From an uncultured Blautia sp. (GTDB lineage: Bacteria > Bacillota > Clostridia > Lachnospirales > Lachnospiraceae): a stretch of 33,998 bases of DNA. The translations under genes and the position numbers were made by a program. The notes beneath the pieces were generated by a model that saw only the letters and a program-made list of their open reading frames with translations, had not been told where the DNA came from and made no database searches. The stretch covers positions 1 through 33,998 of the forward strand of contig CATXEA010000032.1 in NCBI GenBank assembly GCA_958367245.1. Reading direction: 5' to 3'. Shown here piece by piece: positions 1 to 8,845 of the stretch; the first letter of the stretch is position 1; each line of letters opens with the position of its first letter.

Positions 1-87
1 GGTGGTGTGAGAGGTCGGAAATTTCTCAATTAGAGGAATTTCCTCCTACTCGATTGAAAAGGCTTGTACAAATCCTCACACTTTTTT
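1..87 (+). ncRNA. Partial structured RNA or terminator at the left edge
   Basis: GTGTGAG at 5-11 pairs with CTCACAC at 75-81 and is followed directly by six T, so the right end behaves like an intrinsic terminator. Inside it, AAATTTCTC (about 20-28) pairs with GAGGAATTT (about 34-42), nine pairs including one G-U, with an AATTA loop. Such a nested structure is more than a plain terminator and may be the 3' part of a longer RNA starting before the window. No family is recognised; a 6S-like RNA was considered but cannot be supported. No open reading frame explains the stretch. Confidence 0.3.
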
Positions 88-163
88 AAATTGTATTCTT
101 CACAAAAATACAGATTTGAAATTGTGCAAATACACGGTTTTGGTTGAGAAAATAAAGAAAATA

Positions 164-192
164 TTGACAAAATACACAAAAGATGATAACAT
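164..192 (+). promoter_or_regulatory. Promoter of the glycine cleavage operon
   Basis: TTGACA at 164-169 and TAACAT at 187-192 are separated by 17 bp. Predicted transcription would begin near 199, shortly before the glycine riboswitch, which fits a riboswitch-controlled leader of about 330 nt. Confidence 0.65.
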
Positions 193-224
193 GAACACAT
201 AATTAAAGTTACAATTGCATAAGC

Positions 225-437
225 CGATAGAAGAATTTGGGAGAGTCTGTTGAAATGGAGAATGGTAATTCAGACAACAGCGCCGAAGGGGAAGAAGCGA
301 TAAACTCTCAGGCAAAAGGACCAGATTTGGACGGCACTCTGGAAAGGCAAAAACACCCAAGAAGCAATTTTCCCAAAGCATTATTTGGCAGGAGGGAGAA
401 GAATCTTTCAGGTAAAAAGACAGGGACGCGCAGGTAA
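225..437 (+). promoter_or_regulatory. Tandem glycine riboswitch (gcvT leader)
   Basis: The first aptamer shows the glycine riboswitch signatures GGGAGAG (239-245), CGCCGAAGGGG (281-291), ACTCTCAGGCAAAAGGACC (from about 304) and the joining ACTCTGGAAAGG. A second aptamer follows with CACCCAAGAAGCAA (about 355-368) and ATCTTTCAGGTAAAAAGACAG (from about 402). The two-aptamer layout before gcvT is typical of Firmicutes, where glycine binding turns the degradation operon on. The AAGCCGATAGAAG segment upstream may form the leader-linker kink-turn known for this class. Aptamer edges are approximate. Confidence 0.93.
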
Positions 438-482
438 TACGGTATGCAGAAGGATGCCGGTATTATTTGGGCGTATTTTTTT
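435..482 (+). terminator. Probable expression platform of the glycine riboswitch
   Basis: TAATAC-GGTAT (435-445) pairs with ATGCC-GTATTA (454-465, one bulged G). A poly-T run lies at 476-482, ten bases past the stem. Alternatively AATACG (436-441) pairs with CGTATT (472-477), which would put the T run at the stem. The two pairings are mutually exclusive, as expected for a switchable terminator downstream of aptamer two. Which one forms with glycine bound cannot be told by eye. Confidence 0.4.
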
Positions 483-526
483 GACCTTTTTTCAGAAAAA
501 TCGCAGGAAAAGGAGGAAAGAGGGCT

Positions 527-1615
527 ATGGAACAGAAGACACCATTGTATGAAACGCATGTGAAATACGGAGGAAAAATTGTGCCGTTTGCAGGATATCT
601 GCTTCCTGTTCAGTATGGGACAGGCGTAATCACAGAGCATATGGCAGTGCGCACTGCCTGCGGTCTTTTTGATGTTTCCCATATGGGCGAAATCATGTGT
701 ATCGGCAAAGATGCCGTAAAAAATCTGAATCACCTTCTCACCAACGATTACACCACGATGTATGACGGACAGGCGCGTTACAGTCCCATGTGTAATGAAG
801 AGGGCGGCGTGGTAGACGACCTGATTGTTTACAAAGTGAGAAACGACCATTACTTTATCGTGGTAAATGCGGCAAATAAGGATAAAGATTTCGCATGGAT
901 GAAGAAACATGAATTCGGAGACGCGGTATTTACGGATATTTCTAAAGATGTGGCGCAGATTGCACTTCAGGGACCGAAGGCGGAAACGATTCTGAAAAAA
1001 CTGGTTGCAGAGGAAGACATTCCGAAGAAGTATTACAGCGCATATTTCCACAAAGAGATAGGAGGAATGGACTGTATTATTTCCAAGACAGGTTATACAG
1101 GCGAGGACGGTTTTGAGTTTTATCTGGCTGCAGAGGAAGCGCCGAAGCTTTGGGAGCTTCTTCTTGAAACAGGAAAAGAAGAGGGGCTGATTCCCTGTGG
1201 GCTGGGAGCAAGAGACACCCTCAGACTGGAAGCGGCAATGCCACTTTACGGGCATGAAATGAACGATGAAATCACACCGGTTGAGGCAGGTCTGGGATTC
1301 TTCGTAAAAATGCAGAAAGAGGAATTTATCGGAAAAGCTGCACTGGAAGAAAAAGGCGTTCCTGCTGTGAAGCGGGTAGGATTAAGAGTAACAGGACGCG
1401 GAATTATCAGAGAACATACCGATGTTTATGCTGACGGCAAAAAAATCGGCGTTACCACATCGGGAACCCACTGCCCTTATATTAAAGCTCCGGTGGCAAT
1501 GGCGCTCCTTGATACGGAATATACAAAGGTCGGTACTGCCGTAGAAGCGGAAGTTCGCGGAAGAAAAGTGGTTGCAGAGGTAGTGCCTCTTCCGTTTTAT
1601 AAAAAAGCAAAATAA
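527..1615 (+). CDS. gcvT: Aminomethyltransferase, glycine cleavage T protein
   Basis: This 362-residue protein transfers the aminomethyl carbon of glycine from lipoylated H protein to tetrahydrofolate, releasing ammonia and methylene-THF in the cytoplasm. The family signatures are clear: TPLYETHVKYGGKIVPFAGY at the N-terminus, DVSHMGEI, the QGPKAE segment, SKTGYTGEDGFE and LGARDTLRLEA, then a C-terminal GCV_T_C barrel from about residue 275. Length matches the family. The ATG at 527 follows AGGAGGAAAG at 511-520. It is first in the gcv operon, 42 bp before gcvH, and its leader carries the glycine riboswitch. Confidence 0.97.
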   Translation: MEQKTPLYETHVKYGGKIVPFAGYLLPVQYGTGVITEHMAVRTACGLFDVSHMGEIMCIGKDAVKNLNHLLTNDYTTMYDGQARYSPMCNEEGGVVDDLIVYKVRNDHYFIVVNAANKDKDFAWMKKHEFGDAVFTDISKDVAQIALQGPKAETILKKLVAEEDIPKKYYSAYFHKEIGGMDCIISKTGYTGEDGFEFYLAAEEAPKLWELLLETGKEEGLIPCGLGARDTLRLEAAMPLYGHEMNDEITPVEAGLGFFVKMQKEEFIGKAALEEKGVPAVKRVGLRVTGRGIIREHTDVYADGKKIGVTTSGTHCPYIKAPVAMALLDTEYTKVGTAVEAEVRGRKVVAEVVPLPFYKKAK

Positions 1616-1657
1616 AAAAGAATATAACGATAATAAAAAATCAGGAGGAATAAGAAT

Positions 1658-2041
1658 ATGAAACATCCAGAAGAATTACGTTACAGCAGATCACACGAAT
1701 GGGTAAAAAAATTAGAGGACGGCACAGTTGTTATCGGTCTTACAGATTATGCGCAGGATGCGCTGGGAGACCTTGTCTTTGTAAATCTGCCGGAAGAGGG
1801 AGATGAAGTAACAGCAGGAGAAGCTTTTGCAGATGTGGAATCTGTAAAGGCAGTGTCCGATGTATTCTCGCCGGTTACAGGAACTGTAGCGGAAGTAAAC
1901 GAAGCGCTTTTGGACGCGCCGGAGATGATGAATGAAGACCCGTATGAGGCATGGCTCATCAGAGTTGAGAATGTGACAGACGAAGAAGAACTTCTTGACG
2001 CAGAAGCTTATATTGAATTTTACGAAAGCGAAGAGGCTTAA
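1658..2041 (+). CDS. gcvH: Glycine cleavage system H protein
   Basis: The 127-residue lipoyl carrier shuttles the aminomethyl intermediate between P, T and L proteins. It shows the biotinyl-lipoyl fold with YSRSHEW, GLTDYAQDALGD and the lipoyl attachment motif ESVKAVSD, where Lys64 should carry lipoate, followed by PVTG. Length is normal for the family. The start follows CAGGAGGAATAAG. It lies between gcvT and gcvPA, and lplA four genes on probably supplies its cofactor. Confidence 0.97.
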   Translation: MKHPEELRYSRSHEWVKKLEDGTVVIGLTDYAQDALGDLVFVNLPEEGDEVTAGEAFADVESVKAVSDVFSPVTGTVAEVNEALLDAPEMMNEDPYEAWLIRVENVTDEEELLDAEAYIEFYESEEA

Positions 2042-2098
2042 AATAGATTTGACCTGAGTCTGGAGTTTTCCATTCAGGGCAGAAAGGGGGCTAAACAT

Positions 2099-3415
2099 AT
2101 GGGATCCTATTTGCCAAATACGCGGCAGGAGCAGCAGGAGATGCTCAGAGAAGCCGGATACGAAAGCTTTGACGCACTGTTTGCTCATATTCCGGAGGAG
2201 GTAAAGGTAAAAGAATTGAAGCTTCCGTCCGGATTAAGCGAAATGGAAGTAATCAGTGAAATGGAAGAGATTGCGCAGAAAAATAAGATTTTTCGCCATA
2301 TTTTCCGTGGAGCAGGAGCATATGACCATTACATTCCTGCAATTGTGGGAAGTGTTGTAAATAAAGAAGAATTTGTAACAGCATATACGCCTTATCAGGC
2401 AGAAATCAGTCAGGGTATCCTTCAGTCTATCTTTGAATATCAGACTATGATCTGCGAACTTACAGGCATGGATGTGTCCAATGCTTCTGTCTACGACGGC
2501 GCTACAGCAGCGGCAGAGGCAGTTGCCATGTGCAGAGAACGCAAACGCACAACCGCTTATATATCAGAGACAGCAAATCCGCAGGTAATCTCTGTAATCA
2601 AAACATACTGCTATGCAAGCGGAACAGAGGTTGTGATGGTTCCGGAGAAGGATGGAGTCACAGATAAGGAGGCTCTGAAAGAGGCTTTAAACGATGCAGC
2701 AGCCTGCTTCTATGTACAGCAGCCAAATTATTACGGAAATCTGGAAGATGCGAAGGAGCTTGGAGAAATTGTTCACGCAGCGGGAGCGAAATATATTATG
2801 GGCTGCAACCCGATTGCCCTTGGCATGATAAAGACTCCGGTAGAGTGCGGCGCAGATGTGGCAGTAGGAGAAGGACAGCCTCTGGGCATGAGTCTGGCAT
2901 TTGGAGGTCCGTATCTTGGTTTCATGGCAGCAACTGAAAAGATGCTCCGTAAGCTTCCGGGCAGAATTGTAGGAGAGACTGTGGACCGCGACGGAAAGCG
3001 CGCCTATGTACTGACGCTTCAGGCAAGAGAACAGCATATCCGCCGGGAAAAGGCCAGCAGCAACATTTGCTCCAATCAGGCGCTCTGCGCTCTGACAGCA
3101 GGGGTATATCTTTCTGCAATGGGAGAAGAAGGCATAAAAAAGGCAGCTTCCATGTGCTGCTCCAAAGCCCATTATTTGCAGGCAGAGCTTGAAAAAGCAG
3201 GCTTAAAGCCCAAATACAGCATACCGTTTTTCCATGAATTTGTGACCGTATCCGAAGTAAAAGCGGAAATAATTCTGGATGCACTTGAGAAAAAAGGAAT
3301 TCTCGGAGGTCTTCCTCTTGGAGAATATGAAATTCTCTGGTGCGCAACAGAAAAAAACACAAAAGCAGAAATTGACCTGACAGCAGGTATTGTAAAGGAG
3401 GTGTGCGGCGTATGA
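2099..3415 (+). CDS. gcvPA: Glycine dehydrogenase (decarboxylating) subunit 1, P protein N-terminal half
   Basis: The 438-residue subunit 1 of the two-part P protein found in Firmicutes and archaea pairs with GcvPB to decarboxylate glycine on PLP. It starts GSYLPNTRQEQQEML and carries family segments IFRGAGAYDHYIP, TAYTPYQAEISQG and LTGMDVSNASVYDGATA. It is a fold-type I aminotransferase relative; the PLP lysine resides in subunit 2. The ATG at 2099 follows AAAGGGGG. The stop overlaps the gcvPB start (ATGA), indicating translational coupling and 1:1 synthesis. Confidence 0.96.
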   Translation: MGSYLPNTRQEQQEMLREAGYESFDALFAHIPEEVKVKELKLPSGLSEMEVISEMEEIAQKNKIFRHIFRGAGAYDHYIPAIVGSVVNKEEFVTAYTPYQAEISQGILQSIFEYQTMICELTGMDVSNASVYDGATAAAEAVAMCRERKRTTAYISETANPQVISVIKTYCYASGTEVVMVPEKDGVTDKEALKEALNDAAACFYVQQPNYYGNLEDAKELGEIVHAAGAKYIMGCNPIALGMIKTPVECGADVAVGEGQPLGMSLAFGGPYLGFMAATEKMLRKLPGRIVGETVDRDGKRAYVLTLQAREQHIRREKASSNICSNQALCALTAGVYLSAMGEEGIKKAASMCCSKAHYLQAELEKAGLKPKYSIPFFHEFVTVSEVKAEIILDALEKKGILGGLPLGEYEILWCATEKNTKAEIDLTAGIVKEVCGV

Positions 3416-4848
3416 AACTGATTTTTGAACGTGGAAAAGAAGGACAGGGCAGCGCTCTTTTACCGGAATGTGACGTACCGGAATTTCATCTGGACGCGCC
3501 GAAGCGTGAAAAAGAACTTCATCTGCCTCATGTCTCTGAAAATGAACTGAGCCGTCACTATACAGAACTGGCGAAACAGGTGCATGGAGTAAACGACGGA
3601 TTCTATCCTCTTGGCTCCTGTACCATGAAATATAATCCAAAGGTAAATGAGGAAGCGGCTTCTCTTGCAGGCTTCAAAAAAATCCATCCTCTTCAGCCTC
3701 TTCATACAGTGCAGGGATGTCTGGAGGTTCTCAAACGTGCAGAAGAACTGCTCTGCGAGATTACGGGAATGGACAGTATGACTATGCAGCCGGCAGCAGG
3801 CGCTCATGGAGAATTTACAGGACTCCTTCTTATTAAGGCGTACCATGACAGCAGAAAGGATACGAAACGAACCAAGATTATCGTACCGGATTCTGCTCAT
3901 GGAACAAATCCTGCAAGTGCGGCTATGTGCGGCTTTGAGGTGGTAAGTGTACCATCCGGTGAGGACGGCTGCGTAGACCTTGAGAAGCTTCGGGAAGCTG
4001 CAGGAGAGGATACGGCAGGGCTGATGCTTACGAACCCCAATACAGTAGGGCTTTTTGACAAAAATATTCTTGAGATTACGTCCGTGATACACGAGGCTGG
4101 CGGTCTGGTATATTACGACGGCGCAAACTTAAACGCAGTCATGGGTGTGGTACGCCCGGGAGATATGGGCTTCGATGTGGTTCATCTGAACCTTCATAAG
4201 ACTTTTTCCACGCCTCACGGCGGCGGCGGTCCGGGAAGCGGCCCTGTAGGCTGCAAGGCATTTCTGAAAGAATTCCTTCCGGGCTATCAGGAGATTCGCA
4301 CAGAGAAAGGGCTTTCATTTGTGAAGCCGGAACATTCCACAGGCGATGTGAAAGCGTTTTACGGAAACTTCCTTGTGGTGGTAAAAGCTTTGGCTTATAT
4401 TCTCACTCTCGGAAAAGAAGGCATTCCGGAAGCTGCGAAAAATGCAGTTTTAAATGCCAATTATATGATGGAAAAATTAAAAGACATTTATCCTATGGCA
4501 TATCAGGAAACCTGTATGCACGAGTTCGTTATGAGTCTTGAAAAAATGAAGCATGACATAGATGTATCTGCAATGGATATTGCGAAATCTCTTCTTGACT
4601 ACGGCATTCATCCGCCGACCATGTACTTCCCTCTGATTGTACATGAAGCGCTGATGATAGAGCCGACGGAGACGGAGAGCAGAGAGACTCTGGATGAGGT
4701 AATTGCCGTATTCCGCGAAATTTATGAAAAAGCACAGGCAAATCCACAGGAAATGCACGAAGCGCCTGTGGGAACTTATGTGAGAAGACTGGACGAGGTT
4801 CGGGCAGCGAGAAAACCGGTGCTTCGCTATAGATTTGAACAGAAATAA
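3412..4848 (+). CDS. gcvPB: Glycine dehydrogenase (decarboxylating) subunit 2, P protein C-terminal half
   Basis: The 478-residue catalytic subunit of the split P protein contains the PLP-binding lysine in VVHLNLHKTFS (Lys263), followed by the glycine-rich GGGGPGSGPVG loop. YPLGSCTMKYNP and DSAHGTNPASA are also family hallmarks. The ATG at 3412 is preferred over the in-frame GTG at 3403 because AAAGGAGG at 3394-3401 is ideally spaced for the ATG and nearly touches the GTG. The ATG overlaps the gcvPA stop. With GcvPA, T, H and L the whole complex is encoded here. Confidence 0.96.
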   Translation: MKLIFERGKEGQGSALLPECDVPEFHLDAPKREKELHLPHVSENELSRHYTELAKQVHGVNDGFYPLGSCTMKYNPKVNEEAASLAGFKKIHPLQPLHTVQGCLEVLKRAEELLCEITGMDSMTMQPAAGAHGEFTGLLLIKAYHDSRKDTKRTKIIVPDSAHGTNPASAAMCGFEVVSVPSGEDGCVDLEKLREAAGEDTAGLMLTNPNTVGLFDKNILEITSVIHEAGGLVYYDGANLNAVMGVVRPGDMGFDVVHLNLHKTFSTPHGGGGPGSGPVGCKAFLKEFLPGYQEIRTEKGLSFVKPEHSTGDVKAFYGNFLVVVKALAYILTLGKEGIPEAAKNAVLNANYMMEKLKDIYPMAYQETCMHEFVMSLEKMKHDIDVSAMDIAKSLLDYGIHPPTMYFPLIVHEALMIEPTETESRETLDEVIAVFREIYEKAQANPQEMHEAPVGTYVRRLDEVRAARKPVLRYRFEQK

Positions 4849-4869
4849 AAAGGGAAAGGAGCCGGTCAG

Positions 4870-5874
4870 ATGATTTCCAGACTTTATGTTTATAGGACAG
4901 ACAATAAAAATCCATATCAGAATCTTGCAGTGGAAGAATATCTGACGCTCCATACAGAACCGGAAGAATGTATTCTGTATTTATGGCAGAATCAGCATAC
5001 AGTAGTTATCGGAAAAAACCAGAACTGCTGGAAAGAATGTAAAGTAAATTATTTAGAGGAGGACGGCGGCAGTCTTGTCCGCCGTCTTTCGGGAGGAGGA
5101 GCCGTCTACCATGATCTGGGAAATCTGAATTTTACATTCTGTGTACAAAAAGAGAATTATGATTTATCCAGACAGATGGATGTGGTTTTGGAGGCAGTGC
5201 AAAGTTTTGGAATTGATGCTCAGAAGACAGGGAGAAATGATATTACAGTAAACGGAAGGAAATTTTCGGGAAATGCCTTTTATAAATCAGGAAATTTCTG
5301 TTACCATCATGGAACCCTTCTTGTCAGTGCGGACAAAGAAAAAATGTCTAAATACCTCAATGTTTCCAGGGAAAAGCTGAAATCCAAGGGAGTGGATTCC
5401 GTCCGCTCCAGAGTGGCAAACCTGAGAGAGTTTGAGGAGAGCCTTACAATAGATGGTCTTGCAGACGCTCTTGTGAAAGCATTTTCAAAAATCTATGATA
5501 TAAAAGCTGAAAAACTGCCGGAACAACGTCTGAATCAGACTGAAATTGCGAAAAAAGAAAAAAGATTCTCTTCATGGGAATGGAAATACGGCAGAAATAT
5601 TCCCTTTCAGTATCAGATGGAACAGAGATTTAGCTGGGGTGAGGCAGAGATACAAATTGAGGCAGCTCAGGGAAAAATCCTTCGCGCCAATGTTTTTTCG
5701 GATGGAATGGAGCAGGAGCTTTTTGGCGAAATACAGGAAGCCCTTGAGGGCTGTGAATACAGTGAAAGGGCGCTTACAGAAACCTTGCACAGATGCCTTG
5801 GGCGGACAGAAGAAAATGAAATGAAAAGAAGAATCATTGAGGATATCTGTACCATGCTGAGGGAAAAACTGTAA
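4870..5874 (+). CDS. lplA: Lipoate-protein ligase A
   Basis: The 334-residue enzyme adenylates free lipoate and attaches it to lipoyl-domain lysines, here most likely Lys64 of GcvH. Motifs of the BPL/LplA/LipB fold are visible: NPYQNLAVEEYL near the start, the RRLSGGGAVYHDLGNLNFTF lipoate loop, and TGRNDITVNGRKFSG with the catalytic lysine. About 85 C-terminal residues match the accessory Lip_prot_lig_C domain, so it should not need a separate LplB partner. It starts 21 bp after gcvPB, with GGAAAGGAG before the ATG. The placement suggests scavenging rather than de novo synthesis of lipoate for the H protein. Confidence 0.95.
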   Translation: MISRLYVYRTDNKNPYQNLAVEEYLTLHTEPEECILYLWQNQHTVVIGKNQNCWKECKVNYLEEDGGSLVRRLSGGGAVYHDLGNLNFTFCVQKENYDLSRQMDVVLEAVQSFGIDAQKTGRNDITVNGRKFSGNAFYKSGNFCYHHGTLLVSADKEKMSKYLNVSREKLKSKGVDSVRSRVANLREFEESLTIDGLADALVKAFSKIYDIKAEKLPEQRLNQTEIAKKEKRFSSWEWKYGRNIPFQYQMEQRFSWGEAEIQIEAAQGKILRANVFSDGMEQELFGEIQEALEGCEYSERALTETLHRCLGRTEENEMKRRIIEDICTMLREKL

Positions 5875-5914
5875 AGCGTTTTTTGACATGTTCAGACAGA
5901 AAGGACGAAATAAA

Positions 5915-7306
5915 ATGGCAGAAAAATACGGACTTGTAATTATAGGCGGCGGTCCGGCAGGCTATGAAGCTGCCCTTGATGCTGCAAAAAAAGGAATAAA
6001 AACAGCGCTGGTGGAAAAAAGGGAACTGGGCGGAACCTGTTTAAACAGAGGCTGTATCCCCACAAAAACACTTCTGCACAGCGCAGAGCTTTTTGCGGAA
6101 ATGAAAAAAAGCGAGGCTCTGGGAATTTCTGTTGAGGGGCTTACCTATAATATGGAAAAAATGCAGAACAGAAAAAAAGAAGTTCTGGATCAGCTTCGAA
6201 GCGGAATTGAAATGCTGATGAAAAAAAATAAAATTGCCGTTTATAATGGAACGGGAACGATTCTGAATCCCAATGAGGTGCAGATAACAGGGCAGGAAGA
6301 ACCCTTTATCATTGAAGCGGAAAATATTTTGATTGCAACAGGCTCCGTGCCGTCTGTTCCGCCGATTCCGGGAGCAGAGCTTCCGGAGGTTCATACCAGC
6401 GACAGTCTTCTGGACAATACGAAAAATTATAGCAGCCTTACCATTATCGGAGGCGGCGTAATTGGCATGGAATTTGCATCTGTTTACAGCGCCCTTGGAG
6501 TAAAGGTGACAGTAATAGAGTTTCTTGACAGGATTCTTGCAAATATGGATAAAGAGATTTCACAGAACCTGAAAATGATTATGAAAAAACGGGGAGTGGA
6601 TATTCATACCTCCGCAAAAGTGGAAAGGATTCTGGAGCGGGAAGGCTCTCTTGTATGCTGTTATGAAGAAAAAGAAAAGCCTGCGGAAGCTGTTTCTGAC
6701 GCTGTTTTGATTGCTGCCGGAAGAAGGGCAAATACAGAGGGGCTTTTTGGCCCTGAAATGGAAGTTGCCATGGAAAGAGGACGGATTCTGGTGGATGAAC
6801 TGGGACGGACAAGTGTGCCTGATATTTTCGCGGCAGGGGATGTGACCCCGTCGGTTCAGCTTGCCCATGCGGCAACGGCAAATGCCAGAAATATCGTAGC
6901 ATATATTGCCCACCAAAAAGGCGAAAACAGAGAGAAACCTTTCGTGAAGCCATACCGTACAGATTTAATTCCGGGCTGTGTTTATACAAATCCGGAAATC
7001 GGAACAATCGGTCTTACTCAGGAGGAGGCAAAAGCTCTGGGCGAGCCTGTAATCGTAAAGAAATATCCTATGTCAGCAAACGGCAAGACTGTGCTTTCCG
7101 GTCAGGACAGAGGATTTATAAAAGTAATCGCCTTAGAGGGCAGCCATCGGGTTGTGGGAGCGCAGATGATGTGCGCCCGGGCTACAGATATGATTTCTCA
7201 GTTTGAGACAGCGATTGTAAATGAACTGACTCTGGAACAGTTGGCATCTGTCGTATATCCTCATCCTACATACAGCGAGGCAATCGGGGAGGCTGTGAGA
7301 GAATAG
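5915..7306 (+). CDS. lpdA: Dihydrolipoyl dehydrogenase, glycine cleavage L protein
   Basis: The 463-residue flavoprotein reoxidises dihydrolipoyl-GcvH with NAD+. It has the N-terminal FAD site GGGPAGYEAA, the redox disulfide GGTCLNRGC (Cys42 and Cys47), the NAD site GGGVIGMEFAS, the FAD-binding AAGDV and the C-terminal YPHPTYSEA with the catalytic His. The ATG at 5915 fits family N-termini and follows AAAGGACG; the upstream in-frame ATG at 5888 would add nine residues and has a poorer site. It is last in the gcv operon. No clear terminator follows, only T7 just past the stop. Confidence 0.95.
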   Translation: MAEKYGLVIIGGGPAGYEAALDAAKKGIKTALVEKRELGGTCLNRGCIPTKTLLHSAELFAEMKKSEALGISVEGLTYNMEKMQNRKKEVLDQLRSGIEMLMKKNKIAVYNGTGTILNPNEVQITGQEEPFIIEAENILIATGSVPSVPPIPGAELPEVHTSDSLLDNTKNYSSLTIIGGGVIGMEFASVYSALGVKVTVIEFLDRILANMDKEISQNLKMIMKKRGVDIHTSAKVERILEREGSLVCCYEEKEKPAEAVSDAVLIAAGRRANTEGLFGPEMEVAMERGRILVDELGRTSVPDIFAAGDVTPSVQLAHAATANARNIVAYIAHQKGENREKPFVKPYRTDLIPGCVYTNPEIGTIGLTQEEAKALGEPVIVKKYPMSANGKTVLSGQDRGFIKVIALEGSHRVVGAQMMCARATDMISQFETAIVNELTLEQLASVVYPHPTYSEAIGEAVRE

Positions 7307-7333
7307 TTTTTTTGGCGAAATAAAAATGGGTAA

Positions 7334-7362
7334 TTGACATTATCTGTATTTTTATATACAAT
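7334..7362 (+). promoter_or_regulatory. Promoter of the MATE gene
   Basis: A consensus TTGACA at 7334-7339 and TACAAT at 7357-7362 are 17 bp apart. The likely start, near 7369-7370, coincides with the first base of the hairpin at 7371. Confidence 0.7.
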
Positions 7363-7370
7363 TATTACAG

Positions 7371-7416
7371 AGCGTCCGTGTAAAGAAGGCAAGAGAAGCT
7401 TCTAAACACTGACGCT
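7371..7416 (+). promoter_or_regulatory. Structured leader hairpin before the MATE exporter gene
   Basis: AGCGTC (7371-7376) pairs with GACGCT (7411-7416). Then come a C/T mismatch, GTGT with ACAC, a symmetric AA/AA internal loop, AGAAG (7384-7388) with CTTCT (7399-7403), and a ten-base apical loop. This gives fifteen pairs in three blocks. There is no U tract, so it is not a terminator. It could stabilise the 5' end or be a ligand- or protein-binding element; no known riboswitch class is recognised. Confidence 0.55.
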
Positions 7417-7457
7417 TTGACTATGTAAAAAGCACAGGGGTGCAGAGAGGAGAAAAT

Positions 7458-8825
7458 GTGGAAAAAACAACAGAAATAAGAGAAAACAAAATGGGCGTTA
7501 TGCCAATTCAGAAGCTTCTTCTGGGAATGTCCGTGCCGATGATGATTTCCATGCTGGTACAGGCTCTTTACAATATTGTGGACAGCATGTTTGTTGCCCG
7601 CTTAAATGAGAATGCCCTGACAGCGGTATCTCTGGCGTTTCCCGTACAGAATCTGATGATTGCTGTGGGAACAGGAACAGGAGTGGGCGTTAACGCGCTG
7701 GTATCAAGGTCTCTTGGTGAAAAGAATACGAATTATGCGAATAAGGCGGCAAACAACGGTGTTTATCTTTCGATTTTCAGCGCAGTGGCTTTTGCTCTGG
7801 TATCATTGATTTTCGGCAGGTTTTTCTTTGCCGTACAGACAGATGACCCGCAGATTATAGCTTATGGCGCCAGCTATGTGCGTATCATAGGAATCCTGTC
7901 GATAGGAATGTTCTTTCAGTTTATTACGGAGAGGCTTCTTCAGTCTACAGGAAAAACGATATATACCATGTTTACCCAGAGTCTGGGAGCAATTATCAAT
8001 ATCATTCTTGATCCGATTATGATTTTTGGACTTTTCGGATTTCCGAGAATGGAGGTTGCGGGCGCAGCGGTTGCCACAGTTACAGGACAGATTATAGCGG
8101 CGGCGCTGGGACTTTGGTTTAACAGGACGAAGAACCATGAACTTCACATCTCTCTTCGGAAATATAAAGTGGAGGGAAAAGTAGTAAAGGGAATTTACAG
8201 TGTTGGAATCCCTTCTATTATTATGGCGTCTATCGGTTCTGTAATGACTTTCGGAATCAATAAAATACTGATGGCGTTTACTTCTACAGCAGCGGCTGTT
8301 TTTGGCGTTTATTTCAAGCTTCAGAGTTTTGTGTTCATGCCGGTATTCGGACTTAATAACGGTATGGTGCCTATTGTGGCATACAACTATGGAGCAAGGA
8401 AGCCGGAGCGTATTATGAAAACCATGCGTCTGAGTATTATTTATGCGGTTTCTATCATGGTTGTGGGATTTGCGGTCTTCCAGCTTGTGCCGGAAGCTTT
8501 GCTGGCAATCTTTGATGCGTCGGAGGAAATGGTAGAGATTGGTGTTCCGGCGCTTAGAATCATCAGTTTCAGCTTCCTTGGCGCCGGTTTCGGAATTGTG
8601 AGCTCATCTGTTTTTCAGGCGCTTGGACATGGAATGCTCAGTTTGATTGTTTCTGTTCTGAGACAGCTTATCGTTATTCTTCCGGCAGCATGGATTCTTG
8701 CCCGCGTAGGAGGGCTTCATATGGTATGGTGGGCGTTCCCGTTTGCGGAGATTTTTTCCGCTCTTGTATGTTTTATCTTCGTAAAACAGGTATACAGGAA
8801 AGAAATCAAGCCTCTTTATAAATAA
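7458..8825 (+). CDS. MATE family efflux transporter
   Basis: This multi-pass membrane protein of about 455 residues belongs to the MatE family, which expels drugs or organic cations in exchange for Na+ or H+. Twelve hydrophobic segments are visible in two related halves, each with the family signature: MSVPMMISMLVQALYNIVDS in the first and VGIPSIIMASIGSVMTFGIN in the second. The GTG at 7458 is preferred because AGAGGAGA lies just before it; the upstream in-frame GTG at 7440 has no good site. It is followed after 20 bp by a UPF0126 gene, so the two are probably one transcript. The substrate cannot be assigned. Confidence 0.9.
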   Translation: MEKTTEIRENKMGVMPIQKLLLGMSVPMMISMLVQALYNIVDSMFVARLNENALTAVSLAFPVQNLMIAVGTGTGVGVNALVSRSLGEKNTNYANKAANNGVYLSIFSAVAFALVSLIFGRFFFAVQTDDPQIIAYGASYVRIIGILSIGMFFQFITERLLQSTGKTIYTMFTQSLGAIINIILDPIMIFGLFGFPRMEVAGAAVATVTGQIIAAALGLWFNRTKNHELHISLRKYKVEGKVVKGIYSVGIPSIIMASIGSVMTFGINKILMAFTSTAAAVFGVYFKLQSFVFMPVFGLNNGMVPIVAYNYGARKPERIMKTMRLSIIYAVSIMVVGFAVFQLVPEALLAIFDASEEMVEIGVPALRIISFSFLGAGFGIVSSSVFQALGHGMLSLIVSVLRQLIVILPAAWILARVGGLHMVWWAFPFAEIFSALVCFIFVKQVYRKEIKPLYK

Positions 8826-8845
8826 GGACAAAGGAATAACAGAAA

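Noticed and set aside
237..437. Short open frame within the gcvT leader
   Set aside because: It lies wholly within the glycine riboswitch, whose conserved bases explain the sequence.
308..1255. A 315-residue open frame on the minus strand opposite gcvT
   Set aside because: It overlaps the riboswitch and gcvT, reads as cysteine/phenylalanine-rich nonsense and has no family likeness; it is an antisense shadow.
3403..3411. GTG start for gcvPB, nine bases before the chosen ATG
   Set aside because: The Shine-Dalgarno sequence is almost adjacent to the GTG but ideally spaced for the ATG at 3412.
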